NCBI GenBank assembly: GCA_002311835.1
Contig: DBZY01000053.1
Coordinates: 229 to 6,973, forward strand
Direction: 5' to 3'
DNA from: Proteobacteria bacterium UBA1148
GTDB taxonomy: Bacteria; Pseudomonadota; Gammaproteobacteria; Steroidobacterales; Rariloculaceae
Length of the DNA stretch: 6,745 nucleotides
Part shown: positions 1 to 6,311 of the stretch, one piece after another
Position numbering within the stretch: the stretch's first letter is position 1
Layout: every line of letters begins with the position of its first letter
The notes under the pieces: model-generated
Seen by the model: only the letters and a program-made list of their open reading frames with translations
Told to the model about the DNA's origin: nothing
The model's database searches: none
Translations under genes and position numbers: made by a program

Positions 1-85
<85 letters not shown>

Positions 86-93
86 CTTTTTAG

Positions 94-119
94 GTGCTCG
101 TAGCACGCACGAAAGTGTG
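94..119 (+). other. Two adjacent small hairpins in the tRNA-Leu trailer
   Basis: GTGCT (94-98) pairs with AGCAC (102-106) across a 3-base loop. Directly after it, CGCAC (106-110) can pair with GTGTG (115-119), including one G-T pair, across a GAAA tetraloop. The two share base 106. No run of T follows, so they do not look like an intrinsic terminator. They may influence 3' processing of the tRNA or protect the 5' end of the tig message. That role is inferred only. Confidence 0.4.
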
Positions 120-147
120 ATGCATAGACGTTGGATTAATTGATCTC

Positions 148-154
148 AGAGGAG
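148..154 (+). promoter_or_regulatory. Ribosome binding site favouring the GTG start of tig
   Basis: AGAGGAG lies three bases upstream of the GTG at 158 (GAGG at 149-152 is five bases away). The same core GAGGAG with a three-base gap precedes clpP (1487-1492) and lon (3686-3691). The in-frame TTG at 140 has no comparable site before it. This is the main reason for choosing 158 as the tig start. Confidence 0.6.
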
Positions 155-157
155 CTT

Positions 158-1468
158 GTGGATACACCAAATACAAATGCGGTTGACGTTTCTGTGGAAA
201 AACGAAAGGGTTTGGAGCGTCGGATTACGGTACGTGTTCCTACTACACAAATCGAGCAGGAGATTGATACTCGCCTGAAGAAAGTTGGGAGGACAGCCAA
301 GCTGAAGGGTTTTCGTCCTGGCAAGATACCGGCAAAAGTTGTCCTCCAGCATTATGGCGGACAGGTGCGCCAAGAGGTCATATCGGACACTATCCGAGCA
401 AGCTACTCTCGAGCCTTGGTCCAAGAGGAGTTAAATCCGGCAGGAGACCCTAATATCGAGCCTGTTACCGTAGGAGACGAGGAGAACTTTAGTTATCAGG
501 CGACATTCGAGGTTTATCCTGAAATAAAGCTCAAGCCGACTAAAACTATCACCGTTGAAACGCCTAGGGTTGCTTTCGACGAGTCAGATATAGATGAGAT
601 GGTAGAGAAGCTTAGAGACCAGCGAGCGGAGTGGGAGACCGTTGAGCGAAAGTCCACTGTTGATGACCGTACGGTAGTTAATTATGCCGGTACGCTTGGT
701 GGTGAGCCGTTCAAGGGAGGCGAAGGGAAGGAGGTACCCGTGGTTGTGGGGGCCGGCCAGGTAGTTGGGGATTTCGAAAAGGCACTCAAAGGAGTTACCG
801 CCGGACAGTCTAAGTTGGCCAAGGTAAAGTTCCCCAAGGATTACCCTTCTGAGGAACTCGCTGGGAAGAAGGCTGTGTTCGATATCACGGTTCTCAGGGT
901 GGAAGAGAAAAACCTTCCAGAGGTTGATGAAGCATTTCTAAAGACTTTGGGCATAGAGGAGGGTGGAATTGACGCCCTAAAAGATCAACTGCGGCAGAGT
1001 ATGCAAAGGGAATTGGAGGAACGTCTGAAAGTGGAGACCAGGAACCGGGCATTGGATGGCCTTTTCAAAGCGAACGGTACTGAGGTACCGAATACCCTGG
1101 TTGAGGGGACAGTCAGTGCTATGCAAGCGGAATCGATGCGGCGTTTAGGTATCGAAGATCCAGAGACAGCGCCACCGAGGTCTGAGTTTCAGGACGCTGC
1201 TCTACGGCGGGTAACCTTGAGTCTTCTGGTGCAGGAACTAATTCGAGAAAATGATATTAAGCTTGATCACAAGCGTGTTAATAACCGGATCGAGGAACTT
1301 GTTGCTCCTTACGAGAAGGCTGAGGAAGCGGCACAGATCTATCGAAGCAACCGTGAGCTATTAGCTCAAGTGGAGTCTGGTGTGTTAGAAGATCAAGTGG
1401 TGGGCTTTATATTGGAGCATGCAAAGACTAAAGAGAAAACTGAAAGTTTTAAAAAATTTATGAGGTAG
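158..1468 (+). CDS. tig: Trigger factor, ribosome-associated chaperone and prolyl isomerase
   Basis: Binds the ribosome near the exit tunnel, shields nascent chains and isomerises peptidyl-prolyl bonds in the cytosol. From the GTG start the protein has 436 residues (E. coli 432). The N-terminal ribosome-binding domain carries the signature GFRPGKIP at 51-58. The FKBP-type isomerase domain spans about 164-250 (NYAGTLGGEPF onward). The C-terminal helical chaperone domain runs from about 251 to the end and finishes with a TESFKKFM segment like the E. coli tail. No ATG start exists near the conserved N-terminus. The residue aligned with E. coli Met1 is a valine encoded by GTT (182-184), so the protein has about 8 extra N-terminal residues from GTG 158, or 14 from TTG 140 (442 residues). 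GTG 158 is preferred because of the ribosome binding site at 148-154. No convincing promoter is seen between tRNA-Leu and tig, so transcription may come through the tRNA gene. The clpP gene follows after 27 bases. Product is certain; the start is not. Confidence 0.97.
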   Translation: MDTPNTNAVDVSVEKRKGLERRITVRVPTTQIEQEIDTRLKKVGRTAKLKGFRPGKIPAKVVLQHYGGQVRQEVISDTIRASYSRALVQEELNPAGDPNIEPVTVGDEENFSYQATFEVYPEIKLKPTKTITVETPRVAFDESDIDEMVEKLRDQRAEWETVERKSTVDDRTVVNYAGTLGGEPFKGGEGKEVPVVVGAGQVVGDFEKALKGVTAGQSKLAKVKFPKDYPSEELAGKKAVFDITVLRVEEKNLPEVDEAFLKTLGIEEGGIDALKDQLRQSMQRELEERLKVETRNRALDGLFKANGTEVPNTLVEGTVSAMQAESMRRLGIEDPETAPPRSEFQDAALRRVTLSLLVQELIRENDIKLDHKRVNNRIEELVAPYEKAEEAAQIYRSNRELLAQVESGVLEDQVVGFILEHAKTKEKTESFKKFMR

Positions 1469-1495
1469 AACTGCATTGTTTTTTATGAGGAGTAG

Positions 1496-2122
1496 ATGGT
1501 GAGCACAACAGGCTTGAATTTAATACCAATGGTGGTAGAGCAAACTGCACGTGGCGAGCGTGCATATGACATTTATTCCAGACTGCTCAAAGATAGGGTG
1601 GTTTTTATTGTTGGAGGTATAGATGACAATATTGCCAACGTGGTTGTTGCTCAATTGCTATTTCTTGAGTCTGAAAATCCAGACAAAGATATCCATCTCT
1701 ACATAAATTCTCCTGGTGGTATTGTTACAGCTGGACTATCTATTTACGACACTATGCAATTTATTAAACCGGACGTTAGCACGATCTGTATCGGGCAGGC
1801 AGCTAGTATGGGGTCATTACTATTGGCGGGTGGTGCAAAGGGGAAACGTCACTGTCTACCACACTCCAGAATCATGATTCATCAACCTAGCGGGGGGTTT
1901 CAGGGCCAAGCTTCAGACGTCGATATTCATGCAAGAGAGGTTTTAAAGCTTCGTGAGCGATTGAACGCAATATTGGCAAAACACACTGGACAGCCTATTG
2001 AAAAGATCGCGCAGGATAGCGACCGGGACAACTTCATGGATGGAGAAATTGCGGTTAAATACGGTCTAATTGACTCTATTCTCAAAAATAGAGTTGAAAA
2101 ATCTGCGCCAGAGCTAAAATAA
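1496..2122 (+). CDS. clpP: ATP-dependent Clp protease proteolytic subunit
   Basis: Serine peptidase that forms the double-heptamer chamber and degrades substrates threaded in by ClpX. Length is 208 residues (E. coli 207). The catalytic triad is visible: Ser104 in GQAASMGS, His129 in MIHQPSGG and Asp178 in DRDNF, all seven positions before their E. coli counterparts. The NSPGG oxyanion region is at 71-75. The N-terminus is short: mature E. coli ClpP begins ALVPMVIEQ, and the match here begins at residue 8 (NLIPMVVEQ), so any propeptide would be about 7 residues instead of 14. The ATG has GAGGAG three bases upstream; a GTG codon directly after it (1499) is a possible alternative. It lies 27 bases after tig with no terminator between, which suggests co-transcription. 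Base composition is visibly more AT-rich than the neighbouring genes. Confidence 0.98.
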   Translation: MVSTTGLNLIPMVVEQTARGERAYDIYSRLLKDRVVFIVGGIDDNIANVVVAQLLFLESENPDKDIHLYINSPGGIVTAGLSIYDTMQFIKPDVSTICIGQAASMGSLLLAGGAKGKRHCLPHSRIMIHQPSGGFQGQASDVDIHAREVLKLRERLNAILAKHTGQPIEKIAQDSDRDNFMDGEIAVKYGLIDSILKNRVEKSAPELK

Positions 2123-2181
2123 TGCTATATATATTAATAGGTTATTTTGTATTATGAGAGATCAGCGAGATTTTAAGGTTT

Positions 2182-2194
2182 AGCGGATACCGCT
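2182..2194 (+). repeat. Inverted repeat touching the clpX promoter
   Basis: AGCGG (2182-2186) and CCGCT (2190-2194) are perfect inverted arms around ATA. The last base is also the first base of the candidate -35 box at 2194-2199. No T run follows, so a terminator for clpP is unlikely. It could be a protein binding site at the promoter or a small RNA hairpin in a clpP-clpX read-through message. Short repeats of this size also arise by chance. Confidence 0.35.
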
Positions 2195-2223
2195 TGGCAG
2201 ATACCTGGACGTAGTGCTATAAC
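2194..2223 (+). promoter_or_regulatory. Candidate sigma70 promoter for clpX
   Basis: TTGGCA (2194-2199) matches the -35 consensus in five of six bases. It is followed after 18 bases by TATAAC (2218-2223), also five of six, with a TGC directly before it that fits an extended -10. Transcription would start near 2230, giving a leader of roughly 43 bases. It sits in the 150-base gap between clpP and clpX, so clpX can probably be expressed separately from clpP. This is judged by eye only. Confidence 0.6.
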
Positions 2224-2272
2224 GCCTCGGTTATTAATTTTCAAGTAGAGCGAATAGTGCGAAGGATGCGAT

Positions 2273-3565
2273 ATGAGTGAGGATTCCAACGGCAAATCGG
2301 AAAACGGCAAACTGCTGTACTGTTCGTTCTGCGGTAAGAGCCAGCACGAGGTTCGTAAGCTTATCGCTGGGCCTTCTGTTTTTGTCTGCGATGAATGCGT
2401 TGAGCTATGCAATGACATTATCCGAGAGGAACTTGATGACCGGACAGAGCATGGCCAGGGAAAGCTGCCAAAACCCCAGGATATAAAAACGATACTGGAC
2501 GAGTACGTTATAGGGCAACAGAGTGCTAAGAAGGTTCTTTCCGTTGCGGTTTACAATCACTACAAGCGGCTCGAGGTGCGGCTTAGTGAAAAAGGCAAGG
2601 AAGATATTGAGCTTGCTAAGAGTAATATTCTTCTGATTGGCCCTACAGGTTGTGGGAAAACGTTGCTCGCCGAGACACTCGCCCGTTTGCTGAATGTTCC
2701 TTTTACTATCGCCGATGCTACTACGCTTACGGAAGCAGGTTACGTGGGTGAAGATGTCGAGAATATCATCCAGAAGCTACTGCAAAAGTGTGACTACGAC
2801 GTTGATAAAGCGCAAACTGGAATTGTTTACATTGATGAGATTGATAAAATCTCGCGCAAATCAGACAATCCATCGATCACACGTGATGTTTCTGGTGAAG
2901 GTGTTCAGCAGGCACTTTTAAAATTAATAGAAGGTACTATTGCTTCGGTCCCCCCACAGGGCGGTCGCAAACATCCACAGCAGGAGTTTCTTCAAGTTAA
3001 TACCGCCAATATTTTATTCATCTGTGGCGGGGCCTTTTCCGGTCTCGAAAAAATTATTCTTAATCGTTCCCAACGCAGCGGGATCGGGTTTGTAGCAGAT
3101 GTCAAAGGCCCGGATGGCAATGGGAATATTGGGGAGGTGTTACGTGACGTGGAGCCGGAAGATCTTATCAAGTATGGACTCATACCCGAGTTTGTTGGTC
3201 GACTGCCCGTAGTTGCGGCTCTAGAAGAGCTGGATGAGGAGGCTCTGGTCGAGATTCTAATCGAGCCTAAGAATGCCCTCACAAAGCAGTATCAAAAGTT
3301 GTTCGATATGGAGGGGGTGGAGCTTGATTTTCGAGAGGATGCTCTGAGAGCGATTGCCAATCGAGCAATGCTGCGCAAGACGGGAGCCCGGGGATTAAGA
3401 ACCATTTTGGAAAACGTACTTCTAGATACCATGTACGATTTGCCATCCATGGAGAATGTGACCAAAGTCGTTGTTGATGAAGTCGTAGTAACGGGCGAAA
3501 CAAAGCCTTATATAATCTATGAGTCGTCGAGGGAACCGGCGGCAGTTGGGGATGAACGTCGCTAA
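2273..3565 (+). CDS. clpX: ClpX, AAA+ unfoldase subunit of the ClpXP protease
   Basis: Hexameric ATPase that recognises tagged proteins such as ssrA products, unfolds them and threads them into ClpP. Length is 430 residues (E. coli 424). The N-terminal zinc-binding domain has cysteines 17, 20, 39 and 42. The AAA+ module follows: Walker A GPTGCGKT at 123-130 (E. coli has Ser where this has Cys127), pore loop GYVG at 156-159, Walker B IVYIDEID at 184-191, RKH loop at 232-234, the ClpP-docking IGF loop at 271-273, arginine-finger region GRLP from 309, and sensor 2 GAR at 371-373. The ATG at 2273 has AAGGA six bases upstream. It has its own candidate promoter and may also be reached by read-through from clpP. 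The gene looks intact and typical. Confidence 0.98.
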   Translation: MSEDSNGKSENGKLLYCSFCGKSQHEVRKLIAGPSVFVCDECVELCNDIIREELDDRTEHGQGKLPKPQDIKTILDEYVIGQQSAKKVLSVAVYNHYKRLEVRLSEKGKEDIELAKSNILLIGPTGCGKTLLAETLARLLNVPFTIADATTLTEAGYVGEDVENIIQKLLQKCDYDVDKAQTGIVYIDEIDKISRKSDNPSITRDVSGEGVQQALLKLIEGTIASVPPQGGRKHPQQEFLQVNTANILFICGGAFSGLEKIILNRSQRSGIGFVADVKGPDGNGNIGEVLRDVEPEDLIKYGLIPEFVGRLPVVAALEELDEEALVEILIEPKNALTKQYQKLFDMEGVELDFREDALRAIANRAMLRKTGARGLRTILENVLLDTMYDLPSMENVTKVVVDEVVVTGETKPYIIYESSREPAAVGDERR

Positions 3566-3578
3566 TCCGCGTCTGTTT

Positions 3579-3610
3579 TTCAGCCTAAGCTGAATTTCGG
3601 CTGAAGCTGA
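3579..3610 (+). repeat. GCTGA repeats with alternative hairpins between clpX and lon
   Basis: TTCAGC (3579-3584) and GCTGAA (3589-3594) form a perfect 6-bp stem with loop CTAA. A second GCTGAA (3600-3605) and a third GCTGA (3606-3610) follow, so the same left arm could pair instead with the second copy (TCAGCC 3580-3585 with GGCTGA 3599-3604). No T run follows on the + strand, so this is a poor intrinsic terminator for clpX. It lies just upstream of the lon promoter candidates and could be an operator or a message-end hairpin. Its function is unknown. Confidence 0.45.
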
Positions 3611-3615
3611 GAAGA

Positions 3616-3624
3616 TGGTATAAG
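3616..3624 (+). promoter_or_regulatory. Candidate extended -10 promoter element for lon
   Basis: TGGTATAAG provides TG, one base, and then TATAAG (3619-3624), five of six bases of the -10 consensus. The matching -35 region (about 3595-3601) is poor and falls within the GCTGA repeats. The same nine bases occur in the hupB promoter. Transcription would start near 3631. This would be a vegetative promoter for lon upstream of the heat-shock one. Confidence 0.4.
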
Positions 3625-3625
3625 G

Positions 3626-3654
3626 GTTGAGTTTTAGCGCAATCAGCCCCAAAT
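3626..3654 (+). promoter_or_regulatory. Candidate heat-shock (sigma32) promoter for lon
   Basis: GTTGAGT (3626-3632) resembles the sigma32 -35 box CTTGAAA. It is followed after 14 bases by CCCCAAAT (3647-3654), which matches CCCCATNT except at one base. The spacing is within the accepted range. The start would be near 3661, leaving a leader of about 34 bases. In E. coli lon belongs to the sigma32 regulon, which agrees with this reading. The assignment is by eye and the -35 match is imperfect. Confidence 0.6.
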
Positions 3655-3694
3655 AAAACTTCTGGGACGATAGATTCGTACTATTGAGGAGCAT

Positions 3695-6133
3695 ATGGTG
3701 GAAGACACACCGGGTCCAAATGTGAGTCGAGTGAGTCAAAAACGGCTGCCCGTCTTGCCACTGCGAGATGTCGCGGTTTACCCGCACATGGTCATCCCAT
3801 TGTTCGTAGGGCGGGAGAAGTCGGTCATAGCGCTTGATAAGGCCATGTCTGCAGACAAAGAAATCCTGCTCGTGGCCCAGACGCAAGCTGACGTTGATGA
3901 TCCCGGTAAGGATGATATCTACGAGATCGGGACAATTTCCACGATCCTTCAGTTGCTAAAACTCCCGGATGGGACTGTCAAAGTGTTGGTCGAAGGTGTC
4001 CGGCGTGCCCGTCTCTTGGGGATAGAGACTGACGAGCACTTCTCTGCGGAATTCGAAGAGCTACTCGAAGATGAAACATACGATGAGAAGGAGATGGACG
4101 TTCTATCGCGCTCTGTAATGTCCCGTTTCGAGCAGTATGTAAAACTCAATAAGAAAATCCCACCTGAGGTGCTGACCTCACTCGCAGGCATCGATCATCC
4201 TGGCCGGTTAGCGGACACCATAGCCGCACACATGGCGCTGAAGCTTTCCGACAAGCAGAAGGTTCTCGAAGTTCATGATGTCACGAAACGCCTGGAGTAT
4301 GTGCATGGGTTGGTTGATGGTGAAATAGACGTTTTGCGTATCGAGAAACGCATTCGTGGCCGCGTCAAGCAGCAGATGGAGAAGAGCCAGCGTGAGTACT
4401 ACCTGAATGAGCAGATGAAGGCTATTCAGAAAGAACTGGGTGAAATGGAAGACGCACCCGACGAACTCAGTGAGCTTGAGCAAAAGATTGGTAAGGCAGG
4501 GATGAGCAAGGAGGCGAAGGAGAAATCTACCTCGGAGTTAAAGAAACTTAAGCTCATGTCTCCAATGTCGGCCGAAGCAACTGTAGTGCGTAACTATATT
4601 GATTGGTTGTTAAAGGCGCCTTGGAAGAAACGAACCAAGGTGTTCCAAAATCTCGAAGAAGCAGAACAGGTACTTGAGGAAGACCACTATGGTTTAGAAA
4701 AAGTCAAAGAGAGAATTCTCGAGTACCTAGCTGTACAGCAACGTGTCAAAAAACTCAAAGGTCCAATACTCTGCCTAGTGGGCCCCCCGGGCGTCGGTAA
4801 AACTTCGCTAGGTCAGAGCATCGCTCGCGCAACCAACCGCAAGTTCGTCCGCATGTCTCTGGGCGGTATGCGTGATGAGGCGGAAATCCGTGGCCATCGC
4901 CGAACTTACATAGGTTCAATGCCTGGCAAGATTATTCAGAATATGAGTAAGGCGAAAGTGCGAAATCCACTCTTTTTACTTGATGAAGTGGATAAAATGT
5001 CTATGGACTTTCGTGGTGATCCCTCATCCGCGCTGCTGGAGGTACTTGATCCTGAGCAGAACTTCACGTTCAACGACCACTACTTAGAAGTCGACTTCGA
5101 TCTGTCTGAGGTCATGTTCGTGTGTACGGCCAACAGCCTCAACAACATACCCGCGCCACTCCTTGACCGGATGGAGGTCATTCGGTTAGCGGGTTATACG
5201 GAGGATGATAAGCTTAATATTGCTAAGCGATACCTCATTCCAAAGCAGATGAAGAACAACGGAGTTGAAGAGACTGAGCTGAAAATCTCAGATTCGGCTG
5301 TTCTAGACGCAATTCGTTACTACACGCGTGAAGCGGGCGTTAGGAATCTTGAGAGAGCATTGGCTAACGTGTGTCGCAAGGTCGTGAAGAAGCTATTGTT
5401 AAAGCCACGTAAGGGCGTCATACGCGTGAACCACCGCAATATTGGCAAATATCTTGGTGTGCAGCAGTTTCGTTATGGTCGCGCGGAAGAGAATGATCAG
5501 ATTGGTCAGGTTACTGGTTTGGCGTGGACGGAGGGTGGCGGTGAGTTGCTCACTATTGAGGCGGCCATAGTGCCCGGAAAAGGCAAGCTTATTCACACTG
5601 GGCAGCTGGGTGATGTGATGAAAGAATCAATACAGGCGGCCATGACCGTAGCACGGAGTCGTGCCGATATGCTTGGTATTGATAACGAATTTCAACAGAA
5701 GAATGACGTCCATATTCATGTGCCGGAAGGCGCAACCCCCAAAGATGGCCCCTCCGCTGGTATTGGAATGTGCGCGGCATTGGTCTCAGCGCTGACGAAA
5801 ATCCCAGCTCGAGCAAATGTAGCGATGACTGGTGAGATTACTCTGCGTGGCGAAGTTCTTCCCATTGGCGGACTGAAGGAAAAGTTGTTAGCTGCCCGCA
5901 GAGGCGGCATAGATACCGTATTGATTCCTGCAGAAAACAAGAAGGATCTGGTAGAAATTCCGAAGAACATCAAAGACAAGTTGAATATTCTTCTCGTTAA
6001 ATGGATTGATGAAGTCTTTGAATTGGCGCTGCAATATTCACCTGTTACACAGTCTGATAACCCGGTATTGAGCGATGAGCAGGAAGCTCGTCTAGGGGAA
6101 AAAGAGACGGGTGATGCGGTTCTTCCTCACTAG
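3695..6133 (+). CDS. lon: Lon protease, ATP-dependent serine protease (LonA type)
   Basis: Cytosolic hexamer that degrades misfolded and short-lived regulatory proteins. Length is 812 residues (E. coli 784). The N-terminal substrate-binding domain begins at the LPVLPLRDVAVYPHM stretch (18-32) and is followed by a coiled-coil-rich segment near 205-285. The AAA+ module has Walker A GPPGVGKT (363-370), Walker B FLLDEVDK (427-434), sensor 1 Asn480, the arginine finger in LDRMEVI (Arg492) and sensor 2 Arg550 in TREAGVR. The protease domain carries Ser687 in PKDGPSAGI and Lys730 in GGLKEK, the Ser-Lys dyad. The tail after about 780 is polar and acidic, and is about 20 residues longer than in E. coli. 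The ATG has GAGGAG three bases upstream. Two promoter candidates lie in the 129-base gap after clpX. The gene is intact. Confidence 0.98.
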   Translation: MVEDTPGPNVSRVSQKRLPVLPLRDVAVYPHMVIPLFVGREKSVIALDKAMSADKEILLVAQTQADVDDPGKDDIYEIGTISTILQLLKLPDGTVKVLVEGVRRARLLGIETDEHFSAEFEELLEDETYDEKEMDVLSRSVMSRFEQYVKLNKKIPPEVLTSLAGIDHPGRLADTIAAHMALKLSDKQKVLEVHDVTKRLEYVHGLVDGEIDVLRIEKRIRGRVKQQMEKSQREYYLNEQMKAIQKELGEMEDAPDELSELEQKIGKAGMSKEAKEKSTSELKKLKLMSPMSAEATVVRNYIDWLLKAPWKKRTKVFQNLEEAEQVLEEDHYGLEKVKERILEYLAVQQRVKKLKGPILCLVGPPGVGKTSLGQSIARATNRKFVRMSLGGMRDEAEIRGHRRTYIGSMPGKIIQNMSKAKVRNPLFLLDEVDKMSMDFRGDPSSALLEVLDPEQNFTFNDHYLEVDFDLSEVMFVCTANSLNNIPAPLLDRMEVIRLAGYTEDDKLNIAKRYLIPKQMKNNGVEETELKISDSAVLDAIRYYTREAGVRNLERALANVCRKVVKKLLLKPRKGVIRVNHRNIGKYLGVQQFRYGRAEENDQIGQVTGLAWTEGGGELLTIEAAIVPGKGKLIHTGQLGDVMKESIQAAMTVARSRADMLGIDNEFQQKNDVHIHVPEGATPKDGPSAGIGMCAALVSALTKIPARANVAMTGEITLRGEVLPIGGLKEKLLAARRGGIDTVLIPAENKKDLVEIPKNIKDKLNILLVKWIDEVFELALQYSPVTQSDNPVLSDEQEARLGEKETGDAVLPH

Positions 6134-6149
6134 ACCCGCAGCGCTTTAT

Positions 6150-6179
6150 TTGACACCGTAAAATGCTGCTTGGTATAAG
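6150..6179 (+). promoter_or_regulatory. Strong candidate sigma70 promoter for hupB
   Basis: TTGACA (6150-6155) is a perfect -35 box. After 18 bases comes TATAAG (6174-6179), preceded by TGG, which fits an extended -10. Transcription would start near 6186, giving an unusually long leader of about 125 bases before hupB. The promoter begins only 16 bases after the lon stop codon. A strong separate promoter suits HU, which is made in large amounts. Confidence 0.75.
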
Positions 6180-6266
6180 TTTAGTGTCATGGGGTCGGGT
6201 ACGTTGCCTGGTGTGTACAGGGTTTGTGCCAATAACTTCCTGACAGGCGATTCGTGGGTAGGCGTG

Positions 6267-6287
6267 ATGTATGCGTCTAGGGATTAA
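6267..6287 (+). other. Possible six-codon leader reading frame upstream of hupB
   Basis: ATG TAT GCG TCT AGG GAT TAA would encode MYASRD within the hupB leader. The upstream GGTAGG (6257-6262) is a weak ribosome binding site only four bases from the ATG; a GTG at 6264 is in the same frame. Its stop codon ends at 6287, the base before the hairpin that covers the hupB ribosome binding site. A frame this short is easily a coincidence and translation is unproven. Confidence 0.2.
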
Positions 6288-6304
6288 CTTTTAAATCTAA
6301 AAGG
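6288..6304 (+). promoter_or_regulatory. Weak hairpin covering the hupB ribosome binding site
   Basis: CTTTTA (6288-6293) pairs with TAAAAG (6298-6303) over a 4-base loop AATC. The right arm with the next G (TAAAAGG, 6298-6304) is the ribosome binding site, seven bases before the ATG at 6312. Four U bases pairing with the binding site recall fourU-type RNA thermometers, but the stem is short and almost all A-U, so it would be marginally stable at best. Regulation by temperature or by upstream translation is inferred only. Confidence 0.3.
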
Positions 6305-6311
6305 TATCGGA

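Noticed and set aside
136..424. Open frames on the minus strand overlapping the start of tig
   Set aside because: They lie opposite a clearly conserved tig gene, have no family resemblance and no ribosome binding site worth noting.
1436..1450. AAAACT-GAA-AGTTTT inverted repeat at the end of tig as a terminator
   Set aside because: It lies inside the coding region, the stem is nearly all A-T, and clpP follows closely on the same strand.
2123..2160. AT-rich stretch after clpP as an origin or mobile-element scar
   Set aside because: It is short, has no repeats of a fixed unit and no target-site duplication; it is ordinary AT-rich spacer.
3579..3600. Intrinsic terminator for clpX
   Set aside because: The stem is good but only ATTTCGG follows; the T run lies upstream of the stem, which is the wrong side.
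3422..3886. Minus-strand open frame of 154 codons spanning the clpX end, the gap and the lon start
   Set aside because: It overlaps two conserved genes and the lon promoter region, and its translation resembles no protein family I know. It is a shadow frame.
5716..5979. Minus-strand open frame of 87 codons within lon
   Set aside because: It lies antisense to the lon protease domain, where conserved codons keep the opposite strand open by chance.
6240..6271. Second hupB promoter starting at CTGACA
   Set aside because: No acceptable -10 box lies 16-19 bases downstream; GATGTA at 20 bases is a poor match.
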